DNA of 13,999 nucleotides from Ramicandelaber brevisporus (taxonomy: Eukaryota > Kickxellomycota > Ramicandelaberales > Ramicandelaberaceae), in the NCBI GenBank assembly GCA_025201865.1, contig MU602838.1:1-13999 (forward strand), read 5' to 3'. Numbering within the stretch: the first letter of the stretch is position 1; every line of letters begins with the position of its first letter. The position numbers and the translations under genes are program-made. This document shows positions 7,270 through 13,999 of the stretch, piece by piece. The notes under the pieces were generated by a model that saw only the letters and a list, made by a program, of their open reading frames with translations, searched no databases and was not told the origin of the DNA.

Positions 7270-9588
7270 ATGGTACCTGCACCGAACACAGTTGATGAGG
7301 CTCATCACTACGATCCAGGCAACCTGAGTGGTTTGGAGATGGCGATGGTTCGACTTGTTGAGATACTTCTCGCTCTCCAGTGGCAAGGTCATCACTTTGA
7401 CGAGCAGCTCGTAGCTCACATGCACTCAATCATCATAGAATACTGCAACACAACTGCAATTGGTTTTGACAAATTCGGTATATTTTATGCAGCATTAGTG
7501 GCCATTAGAGATGCAATGATGGTGGTTACAAACAGGACTGTGCAACGGAGACATGCTGGCAGACTTCATTATGTGTGTCGAGTGTTCATGGACTCATTTC
7601 TGAATGCTGAAGACCCTCATGATATGGCTGACGGATGGACTGGAAATTTATTCGAAACTATATCTGATGTAATTGATAGACTGCAAGCAGTGTTTCCTCC
7701 TGGCATCGTTCAAATTCTCGGTGATTGCGCTGAGCAAGCTGTTCAAGACTACATAGCGGATCCAGATGCAGTGATTATCGAGCCACGTGACATCAACAAT
7801 GCTTTAGGTTATGAGGACATGATTGAAGCTGCTACTGTGGAGCAACAGCAGGCGCTGAGGCTGTTCATGTTTCTGTTTGAGCGCTTTCAGCTTATCGACT
7901 GGCAAGTATTGAGAGATTTGGCAAGTCATCTAAGTGGCAGCATTTTTGATGGAATCGATAGTGTCGATATGAGTTCATTTGCCTTTAGAGTTGAGTGCCT
8001 TCCAGGCTATAGTCTTCAGACACTGCTGTTTGAGATTCGCATCTTAGAATTTCTTCAAGATCAGCAGCATATCACTATCGGTGGTCACCAGCTACCCATC
8101 ATCATTAACCGACCGGTTGATGAGAATGGCCGGCGAATCCTACCAGCTCCACAGGGCGGCCGCTCTCTCTACATACCAGCAGATCACATTATTAGCTTTA
8201 TAACGCGCTTGGAGAAGTTCAATATATTGGCAAGACCTGGTGAGACGCGGAAAGAAGTCTACGAAACAGATGTGCTTGACTCAGTTTTCACATACTTCAA
8301 CAACCTCCGGTTTCGGCCATGGCGCATAATGGGACGCCCGCAGTTCAGCGTTACAAATATATGGGATCAGAAGATAATTGCTGATTACGCACTTCATCAC
8401 CGTAAAGCGAAACAGCATCAGTTGGTTCTGATTGAATGGAAGCCGACTGGAGCACAAGAGCGGCTGTTTCAAAGCGATATACTCAAAAACATGGTTGGCG
8501 TCACCAGTCGTTCTCGTAGTTTATTGGATTTGTACTATGATGGCAATGACATTAATACCAACATACTACACGGTGAACAGTCTGATTGCAAAAGTTATTG
8601 CGTTAGTGGCCACGGTTTTGCAGAGGTGATGTTTGGATGCGCTGCTCCATTCTCGATTCCCGAAATGGAAGCAGCTACTGTTGGGTTCAATGCTGCTTTA
8701 CTGAACATTGAACGCGAGGACATTGATAACCAATGCGACGATGCCTTTGCTGATCCAAGGAGAGTCGTGAGTGATGGCATCTACCGCGGGTTTTACGGGA
8801 ACTTCTACTTTGGACTCAAGATGATTATTGCTGCTCGCTGTATGTTTGCGGGTTTGGGCTCTACTGCGCCGCACTTGGATGCGAGGGCGAGAGCGCTGTG
8901 GGAGGAACGTGGTGTGCATCACGACGGCGAGGATGAAGATTACAACGACGCGGCGAACAATGCAGCTCTCCAAGAAGCCGGACCGATCCATGTACTTGCA
9001 GGCATTGAATACGCCGATGAAGTCGCCGCAAACTTTGAAGATGCTGTCCAATTTGCTCGAGCTCGCGCTGCGGCAATGGGAGTTGATTTAATAAACGAAG
9101 GCATCCATGAAGCTGTGGCTCCAGCCGCGATTGTCGAAGGCGATGATGGCGCAGCTATAGAGAACTTGGCTCCTCAGCCAGCGCCAGCGCCAATTCTAGT
9201 AGTGGTGGAGAATTTCGCGGCCATGATGGTGGCTTTAGCTAATGAGCCTGAGCAAGGCCGGCTGGACGATGATGATGCTGAAGCTGAAGTTGGTGGGGCT
9301 CAGGTCCAGAATCGAATCCAAGTTCAGAATCAAGTCCAAGTTCAGAATCGAATCCAAGTCCAAGTCCAAGCTCCAGCTGTTGCAGGTGGCCACGGAGGTA
9401 ACCAGCATGATCCAGCTGAGCCTGCGGCTGGAGATATTGACCAGCTCCTTGGCATCCGCTTCGTGGCACCAGGCGGTGTGGTTGAGGCTGATGGGCGTAG
9501 ATGGAGAGAACTGTTGAGAGTCGAGGTAAATGCCAACCACGAGCACAATCTGCGCGCACGGTCCACAATCAACCGTCCTCAGAATTAG
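7270..9588 (+). CDS. Large protein with PD-(D/E)XK nuclease-like core and repetitive acidic C-terminus
   Basis: The ATG at 7270 has a good context (A at -3, G at +4) and gives 772 residues. Residues 1-300 are mainly helical and unrecognised. Residues 328-410 have the arrangement of a restriction-endonuclease-like fold: a helix with acidic residues (ETDVLDSVF, Glu332), then KIIADYAL (Asp372), then LVLIEWKP (Glu389-Trp-Lys391), followed by a helix with Gln401. Asp-x16-Glu-x-Lys between two beta strands is the PD-(D/E)XK active-site pattern. After about residue 540 the protein is acidic and Ala-rich. It includes a Gln/Val/Asn repeat (about 678-700) encoded by an 18-bp DNA repeat, and ends in a basic segment. 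There is no signal peptide. REase-like domains are common in CRN-type effectors and mobile-element proteins, but no CRN header is visible. The nuclease assignment rests on motif pattern and needs a profile or structure comparison. Low GC (35% in 7441-7500) contrasts with the ABC gene. Confidence 0.7.
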   Translation: MVPAPNTVDEAHHYDPGNLSGLEMAMVRLVEILLALQWQGHHFDEQLVAHMHSIIIEYCNTTAIGFDKFGIFYAALVAIRDAMMVVTNRTVQRRHAGRLHYVCRVFMDSFLNAEDPHDMADGWTGNLFETISDVIDRLQAVFPPGIVQILGDCAEQAVQDYIADPDAVIIEPRDINNALGYEDMIEAATVEQQQALRLFMFLFERFQLIDWQVLRDLASHLSGSIFDGIDSVDMSSFAFRVECLPGYSLQTLLFEIRILEFLQDQQHITIGGHQLPIIINRPVDENGRRILPAPQGGRSLYIPADHIISFITRLEKFNILARPGETRKEVYETDVLDSVFTYFNNLRFRPWRIMGRPQFSVTNIWDQKIIADYALHHRKAKQHQLVLIEWKPTGAQERLFQSDILKNMVGVTSRSRSLLDLYYDGNDINTNILHGEQSDCKSYCVSGHGFAEVMFGCAAPFSIPEMEAATVGFNAALLNIEREDIDNQCDDAFADPRRVVSDGIYRGFYGNFYFGLKMIIAARCMFAGLGSTAPHLDARARALWEERGVHHDGEDEDYNDAANNAALQEAGPIHVLAGIEYADEVAANFEDAVQFARARAAAMGVDLINEGIHEAVAPAAIVEGDDGAAIENLAPQPAPAPILVVVENFAAMMVALANEPEQGRLDDDDAEAEVGGAQVQNRIQVQNQVQVQNRIQVQVQAPAVAGGHGGNQHDPAEPAAGDIDQLLGIRFVAPGGVVEADGRRWRELLRVEVNANHEHNLRARSTINRPQN
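9304..9369. repeat. Coding 18-bp tandem repeat in the nuclease-like gene
   Basis: Three 18-bp units (9304-9321, 9322-9339, 9340-9357) of the type gttcagaatcgaatccaa are followed by two 6-bp gtccaa units. They are read in frame as alternating Val-Gln-Asn/Arg-Ile peptides. The period is a multiple of three, so copy-number changes preserve the frame. Confidence 0.9.
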
Positions 9589-9884
9589 ATTGCTTTTCCT
9601 TTCATTCAACTTTTTGAACGGATTAACGGTTAAAATCCTTTCATTCAACTCTACACACCACACGGTGATCGTAATATGGAAACGCTGGGAAGGCCATAGC
9701 AACTTTCACAAACTGGCCACACTTCCTCGCAAATCGACGCTACAAACTCTCATTCAAATCCGCATTGCCATTATAAACCCTGATTATGATGCATGTTTCT
9801 ATAGCCGGGTGCACCATCTGCATCGACTAGCGATGTCAAAACCAGCAGTGTGGTGCAGCGAGCCGCTTGTGTGAAGTCGCCATC

Positions 9885-9949
9885 GTGAGTGTCGTTCAAT
9901 TCTAAACTCTGTCTTCTCTTCACCTCTTTGTCTCTTTCATTACGCGCAG
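9885..9949 (+). other. Intron-like segment
   Basis: A 65-base stretch begins with gtgagt, contains ctaaact (branch-point-like, early in the segment), then a long pyrimidine-rich run, and ends in acgcgcag. Removing it joins an upstream frame (open from 9805) to the long frame that continues to 10281. It looks like a small fungal intron, but no complete gene with a start ATG could be built around it. Confidence 0.35.
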
Positions 9950-10353
9950 ACTGTTTATCTGGTTAGGTACGCCAGGTCGCTTGACCATTCGTGCCGAGCG
10001 GCCAGCCGGAATTGTTCACCGCCCAGCACTGCACTGCCAATATTGTCTGCCAGAGTGGATGCTGCAATCTTGTCGCCGTAGCATTTCTCTCGGGGATGCT
10101 GTTGTTTGTATTATCGGTGTTCATAATGTGGGTGTACTGAGCAAGATGGCGCCAGTGAGAGACGATGCCATCCACTGGCAGCAGCACTCGCACGATGCAG
10201 TTGGTCGTTCATTCAACTATCTGCACGAGCCAAGCCATCTCAGCTCCAGCAACGTGCGCTGCTCGTGTGTCCAGCCGCGCTAGGGCATGGTTTGCAGTCG
10301 AACAACTCCACTGCTTCGTCGTCGGTCTCGTCGCGTATCTACTCAAGTTGCTA

Positions 10354-10387
10354 GTCGACAGCGGTGGCTCGTCGACAGCGGTGGCTC
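10354..10387. repeat. Exact 17-bp tandem duplication
   Basis: gtcgacagcggtggctc occurs twice back to back (10354-10370 and 10371-10387) without a mismatch. Since 17 is not a multiple of three, the duplication shifts any reading frame crossing it. It looks recent. Confidence 0.9.
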
Positions 10388-10647
10388 GTGGCAGTGCACA
10401 CTCCATCTAGACGAGCTCTTCCTCAACACAATGACATCGATGTCGACGCGATATGAGCTCTATCTAACTCTTGGTATTCGTGTGTATCGCAAATTGCTAG
10501 CTACAGCCAGGCAAACTCGCCCAGCAGATCAAGCACACATTCCGGAGGCAAGTTTGTTTGCTTTTGTTTTTTTTTGCTGTATTGCTTTGTTGGTGTTGTT
10601 TTTTTCTCGTTGCAATCAAACTCCAAACAGCAAACTTCAGCCACCAG

Positions 10648-12162
10648 ATGAAGCGTGAGCGTGACGTTGACGCTGTCACTGCTACCACTGCCACTGCCGC
10701 CGATCGAGAAGTTGTCAAGCGCGCTGTGTTTGAACGTCCTCGACTCGAGCTACTGGACTTGCCATTTGATTTGCTTGACGAGATATCCCACTATCTCAAA
10801 CGCGGCGACGCTGCCAAGTGCTTGACGGTATGCAGCACGCTGCACGGTGCATTTGCGCGCCGAGTGTGGAGGAACATCGAGCGACTGCCTCCCAAACGTC
10901 ACTCAGCGTTTCCTATTTATGCATTGGACCGGTATGGACACCTTGTGCGTTACGTTTACATCAGCTATCGACGCGCCAAGCTGGTTCCGCTCAAAAGCAT
11001 ATGCAATGTCACTCGGCTGGAAATGTGTTCAAGTGTTTTGGAAAGCTTACTTGGTTGCAGAATTATTCACGAGCTGATCAAGCTGCGGCGGATTGATGTT
11101 AGAGGCACCCTTAAGTACCTCAGAGAGGATCTGGCAGAGCTAGTCAACGACTTCAGTAGCAGAGTGAGTGCGCGTGGCCAGCTGGTTGTGTTCAGATGGA
11201 CTTGGACTGTGTCCAATTGTGAAGGGTATCACGTATTGAGTCAAATGGCAGCCAAACTAGCCAATGTCTCTCAGCACTCTTTTGAGCTGACTATCCAGCG
11301 CCGTGATATGGCTAGTCATGCCGAGATGATGCCATTATTCCCAGTGCTTGGCAGCTTAAATCTCCAGGGCTACATTCCATGCAGCGAGCCCATTGTTCAT
11401 GACGATACCATCTTCCCGCGCCTTACTCACTTGCGGATTAAAAACGATGACATAGGACGGCGCCACAGCGACAACCTTACCAAGTTTGTTCCGAGTCACT
11501 TTCCCGCGCTACAGTACCTGAGAATGTCGTATCCCCATGGATGCAGCTCCATTGTTGAGCCGATGTTTGATCACACCTGGTCTACAGTCACAAAATTCGA
11601 TCTCGGTTTCTGTGACAGTGCTGCGTTTTTTGATCGAATCGTGTGGCAGCTTCCAAATGTCACTGAACTGGAAATAAGTCGCAGCTACTTCCCTGTCGAT
11701 ATCCATGCCATCGCCACGCATATGCCGCGTCTGCAGACTCTACAAGTGGTAATCAGCGAGAGGGCATTAACACCTCGGCTGGCCGATGGAGCGGTGTTTG
11801 CAAATCTCACCAAATTTGGGCTGAAATATTCACTGTTTGGCAAGGATGTAATTCGGCCGGAATGGCTGTCGTTGATGCTGGACTGTGCGCCGAATCTGCG
11901 GGAAGTTCAAATCAAGGGCTACAGTCTGGCAAAGGCTGTGTTAAGGAAGTTTGCCGGACGCACCAATCCGTCGGTCCGATCACTGGAGGTTATGCCTTGG
12001 TATGGATCAAAGAAGAAGGTGGATGCACTGGCGGACATTGACACTTGGATGGCCTTCTTTCCAAGCACCAAGATGATTGAGGTGCCGTGCGATGGCATAG
12101 TGGATTTGTCAGCCGTGAAGCAGCGGTATCCAAACACAATAATTATCATCAAACGTATATGA
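10648..12162 (+). CDS. F-box protein with leucine-rich C-terminal region
   Basis: The first ATG of the frame, at 10648 (C at -3, a weak context), gives 504 residues. After a short charged, Ala/Thr-rich leader, residues about 34-78 form a good F-box (LELLDLPFDLLDEISHYL, then AAKCLTVCSTLHGAFARRVW). This is the Skp1-docking element of an SCF ubiquitin-ligase receptor. DRYGHLVRYVYI (94-105) is the post-F-box block shared with the F-box protein at 3156. The remainder is a series of Leu-rich strand/helix units (for example FPALQYLRMSY, LPNVTELEIS, MPRLQTLQVVIS, APNLREVQIKGYS), as in LRR-type fungal F-box receptors. The protein ends in IIIIKRI. It is complete and uninterrupted. Multi-copy F-box/LRR families of this type are typical of some early-diverging fungi. 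The substrate is not predictable. Confidence 0.85.
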   Translation: MKRERDVDAVTATTATAADREVVKRAVFERPRLELLDLPFDLLDEISHYLKRGDAAKCLTVCSTLHGAFARRVWRNIERLPPKRHSAFPIYALDRYGHLVRYVYISYRRAKLVPLKSICNVTRLEMCSSVLESLLGCRIIHELIKLRRIDVRGTLKYLREDLAELVNDFSSRVSARGQLVVFRWTWTVSNCEGYHVLSQMAAKLANVSQHSFELTIQRRDMASHAEMMPLFPVLGSLNLQGYIPCSEPIVHDDTIFPRLTHLRIKNDDIGRRHSDNLTKFVPSHFPALQYLRMSYPHGCSSIVEPMFDHTWSTVTKFDLGFCDSAAFFDRIVWQLPNVTELEISRSYFPVDIHAIATHMPRLQTLQVVISERALTPRLADGAVFANLTKFGLKYSLFGKDVIRPEWLSLMLDCAPNLREVQIKGYSLAKAVLRKFAGRTNPSVRSLEVMPWYGSKKKVDALADIDTWMAFFPSTKMIEVPCDGIVDLSAVKQRYPNTIIIIKRI

Positions 12163-12187
12163 CCGTTTCTCTCTTCTTTTCTTTTGT

Positions 12188-12207
12188 TTTGCTTTGCTTT
12201 GCTTTGC
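12188..12207. repeat. (TTTGC)4 pentanucleotide repeat
   Basis: Four perfect tandem copies of tttgc lie 26 bases after the stop of the F-box gene, within a T-rich 3' flank. A simple-sequence repeat, probably in the 3' UTR. Confidence 0.9.
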
Positions 12208-12614
12208 ATTTAAACGGTTCGTCAATATACAGTGGCCGCACTTGCCACTCGTTCTGCCTGCGTCTATTCTTGGTATGATTTGTTCGTGCTTTTCGTTTGA
12301 TTGCTTTCTTATTTTGCAATTGTAACGTTGTTCACACTGTTGCTTGACAGAGATATGTTGATCGGCAATAGCAGATAGGCCAAAGTGTCAAACGAAGTGA
12401 GAGTCAAGCAGAACAACGCTGTCATGTTCTGATAACTGAGATCAGCAGGTCAATACAGCAAGCACATAGTGCAACAGTCCCCAGATGCTGCAACAGTGTC
12501 TCCAACTGGCAAATGCCTCAAGAATGCGTCCAACAGGAAGTGTCGCAGTGATGATATTTAATGACAGTGTTTAATTGTGATATAAGGCACTGCAAGATAG
12601 CAATACTAAATGGC

Positions 12615-12666
12615 AATGTTTAATGACAATGTTCGTTGATAATGTTTAATGATAATGTTCGTTGAT
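12615..12666. repeat. 26-bp tandem repeat downstream of the ABC transporter gene
   Basis: Two 26-base units (12615-12640 and 12641-12666) differ at one base (c/t). On the minus strand each unit contains ATTAAA, a common variant polyadenylation hexamer. The array starts 36 bases beyond the transporter stop codon, so it may duplicate that gene's 3' processing signal. Confidence 0.85.
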
Positions 12667-12701
12667 GAAATTGAATGATAAAATTGAAATCGGCGCAATG
12701 T

Positions 12702-13999
12702 TTAGTGAGTGACTTCGAGCGACTGCTTCTGCACCAGCGAGTGGTACAGACCCTTGAGTGCCAGCAGCTCGCGGTGCGTGCCAGACTCGACAATCTGGCC
12801 GTTGCTGAACACAAGGATGCAGTCGGCGTTCTGGACAGTGGCCAGGCGGTGCGCGATGGCAATGGTGGTGCGGCCGGCAGCAGCGCGATCGAGTGCCTCC
12901 TGGACGACACGCTCGCTGGTCGAGTCCAGCGCCGATGTGGCCTCGTCAAGCAGGAGCAGGCGCGGGTTGCGGATGATGGCGCGTGCGATGGCAATGCGCT
13001 GCTTCTGGCCGCCAGACAGCTGACTGCCCGCCTCGCCGACGCGCGTGCTGTAGCCGTCGGGGAGAGACGCAATGAAGTCGTGGATGTTGGCGTCGCGCGC
13101 GGCCTGCTCGATCTGCGCGTGCGTGGCGCCGGGGAGGCCGTAGCTGATGTTCTCGCCGACCGTGTAGTCGAACAGAACCGGCTCCTGGCCGACAATGGCA
13201 TATGTCGCGCGCAGCTGCTGCAGATTCCAGCGGCGCACATCCACGCCGTGCACGCTGACGCGGCCGCCGTCGGCATCGTACAGCCGCTGCACCAGCCCGA
13301 TGATGGTCGACTTGCCGCAGCCCGACGGACCGACCAGCGCGACCGTCTTGCCGGCGAGCACATCGAAGTCGACGCCGCGCAGGATCGGCACCATGGGGCG
13401 AGACGGATACACAAAGCGGACGTCGCGGCCAGAGACTCGGCTCGGCTGCGTCAGCACACCACTGTCGCTCTCAGCATTCTTGTTGTTGCTCACAGCATTC
13501 TTGTTGTCGCTCGCAGCATTCTCGTCAGTGCCGAGCGGATAACCGCCTGGAATGGTCGGGTCGATGCGCGACGTGCGGTCCAGCAGCATGAACACATCCA
13601 CCGCGGCAACCTTGGCCTTGGCAAAGCCGGCGGACACCTGGCTGGTCTGGCCGAGCGCCTGCGCCGCAAACACCACGGCAAACATCACCTGGAACATCTG
13701 CTGCACACTGTACGTCTCGCTAATGATCAGCTTGCCGCCGGCGAGGAACGCAATGGCGTACACAAAGTAGAACGATGCCTGCGACACGCCGTAGCCGAGC
13801 CCGGACACGAGCGACGAGCGGATGGCGTAGCGGTACGGCGCGTCGTTGTTCGCGGCGAAGATGCGGATGAACGTGCGCTCGCGCGTCAGACCGGCCACCG
13901 TGCGCATGTTGGTGATGGTCTCGGCTGCCTCCTGCGCGCTCTTCTCGTACGCCTTCTTGCGCACCGCGCCGAGTCCCGCCATCGACTTCATCTCGAGCA
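12702..13999 (-). CDS. ABCB-type (P-glycoprotein/MDR) ABC transporter, C-terminal part, truncated by the window edge
   Basis: The frame is open through the right edge, so only the last 432 complete codons are seen: the end of the second transmembrane domain and all of the second nucleotide-binding domain. The opening LEMKSMAGLGAVRKKAYEKS and the ETITNMRTVAGLTRE motif are typical of the intracellular loop of P-glycoprotein-like exporters. Two membrane segments follow (around SLVSGLGYGVSQASFYFVY and MFQVMFAVVFAAQAL). The NBD has Walker A GPSGCGKST (13305-13331), Q-loop VGQEPVLFD, signature LSGGQ (13005-13019), Walker B/D-loop LLLLDEATSALD (12924-12959) and H-loop IAIAHRLATV, so all catalytic residues are present. 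Family members use ATP hydrolysis to export hydrophobic compounds or peptides across membranes. The TMD-NBD linker has an Asn-Lys-Asn-Ala repeat encoded by a minisatellite. The gene is much GC-richer (68% in 13021-13080) than the genes to its left. Confidence 0.95.
   Translation of the reverse strand, partial: LEMKSMAGLGAVRKKAYEKSAQEAAETITNMRTVAGLTRERTFIRIFAANNDAPYRYAIRSSLVSGLGYGVSQASFYFVYAIAFLAGGKLIISETYSVQQMFQVMFAVVFAAQALGQTSQVSAGFAKAKVAAVDVFMLLDRTSRIDPTIPGGYPLGTDENAASDNKNAVSNNKNAESDSGVLTQPSRVSGRDVRFVYPSRPMVPILRGVDFDVLAGKTVALVGPSGCGKSTIIGLVQRLYDADGGRVSVHGVDVRRWNLQQLRATYAIVGQEPVLFDYTVGENISYGLPGATHAQIEQAARDANIHDFIASLPDGYSTRVGEAGSQLSGGQKQRIAIARAIIRNPRLLLLDEATSALDSTSERVVQEALDRAAAGRTTIAIAHRLATVQNADCILVFSNGQIVESGTHRELLALKGLYHSLVQKQSLEVTH
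13473..13532. repeat. 21-bp coding minisatellite in the transporter linker
   Basis: Two 21-base units (13473-13493 and 13494-13514, starting agcattcttgttgt) and a partial third encode repeated NKNA-type peptides between the last membrane segment and the second nucleotide-binding domain. The frame is kept because the period is a multiple of three. Confidence 0.8.

Larger units (their letters stand above)
9589..10647. other. 1-kb region without a secure gene; possible decayed or spliced gene
   Basis: One frame (positions divisible by three) is open from 9906 to 10658, interrupted only by a TAG at 10281-10283. It has no ATG near its left end. The first half reads RLTIRAERPAGIVHRPALH and then a Cys/His/Trp-containing stretch; an ATG follows the TAG at 10287. 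Neither half is recognisable. Another frame also carries about 80 open codons from an ATG at 10165. Just upstream of the second F-box gene are two T-rich tracts (about 10560-10610), probably promoter or leader. I treat this as intergenic with a possible gene remnant. Confidence 0.35.
12163..12701. other. Convergent spacer between the second F-box gene and the ABC transporter
   Basis: Both neighbours end here, so it holds two 3' flanks and no gene. It contains a pentanucleotide repeat, a 26-bp tandem repeat, and several copies of TTTAAT that read as ATTAAA on the minus strand. The middle (about 12300-12540) shows nothing recognisable. Confidence 0.6.

Noticed and set aside
5658-9588. Full Crinkler (CRN) proteins
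   Set aside because: Kinase-like and REase-like C-terminal domain types are reminiscent, but neither protein shows the ubiquitin-like CRN header or a P-loop NTPase motif, so only a loose resemblance is claimed.
9239-9702. Minus-strand frames with Leu-Asp or Leu-Gly repeats
   Set aside because: They are antisense readings of the 18-bp coding repeat of the nuclease-like gene.
12620-13414. Minus-strand frame of 264 Ala/Arg/Ser-rich codons
   Set aside because: A shadow of the GC-rich ABC transporter in another frame; the transporter motifs are unambiguous.
1-13999. CRISPR arrays, rRNA, telomeric repeats, transposon terminal inverted repeats
   Set aside because: No regularly spaced direct repeats with unique spacers, no rRNA-like blocks, no telomere-type arrays, and no paired terminal inverted repeats around the protease relic were seen by eye.

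Overview
The window looks like nuclear DNA of an early-diverging fungus. The grounds are long genes readable without introns, AATAAA/ATTAAA-type 3' signals, two F-box/leucine-rich-type proteins, a P-glycoprotein-type (ABCB) full transporter, and transposon-type Ulp1 protease debris. The style of the F-box proteins, with a conserved GHLVR block after the F-box, suggests Kickxellomycotina (Coemansia/Linderina-like). That placement is inference from general knowledge; no marker gene is present.

Layout. At 1-1394 lies the left-truncated, broken relic of a transposon-type gene: a TRASH/MYM-like zinc finger, a Gln/Ser-rich linker, an AT-hook, then a Ulp1/C48-like protease in another frame with an internal stop. 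1395-2250 has no convincing gene. 2251-2934 encodes a small secreted six-cysteine protein of unknown function. 3156-4472 is a divergent F-box protein. 4473-5657 is about 1.2 kb without a gene but with a 12-bp tandem repeat. Next comes a divergent pair sharing a 211-bp intergenic region: a protein-kinase-fold protein on the minus strand (5658-7058), whose catalytic-loop Asp is replaced by Asn, and on the plus strand (7270-9588) a 772-residue protein with a PD-(D/E)XK nuclease-like core and a repetitive acidic tail. 9589-10647 is mostly unassigned, with a long nearly open frame, an intron-like segment and an exact 17-bp tandem duplication. 10648-12162 is a second, more typical F-box protein. 12163-12701 is repeat-rich spacer. 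12702-13999 (minus) is the C-terminal part of an ABCB-type transporter that runs off the right edge.

How it fits together. The transporter is a GC-rich, conserved housekeeping-style gene. Almost everything to its left has lower GC, is lineage-specific in style, and is rich in microsatellites, tandem repeats and transposon debris. That pattern resembles an accessory, fast-evolving compartment abutting a core gene. The most interesting unit is the head-to-head kinase-like/nuclease-like pair. Kinase-like and REase-like domains are the two classic C-terminal effector domains of Crinkler (CRN)-type proteins, but here they are separate genes without a recognisable CRN header. Calling them a functional pair is inference. 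The two F-box proteins would act as SCF ubiquitin-ligase substrate receptors.
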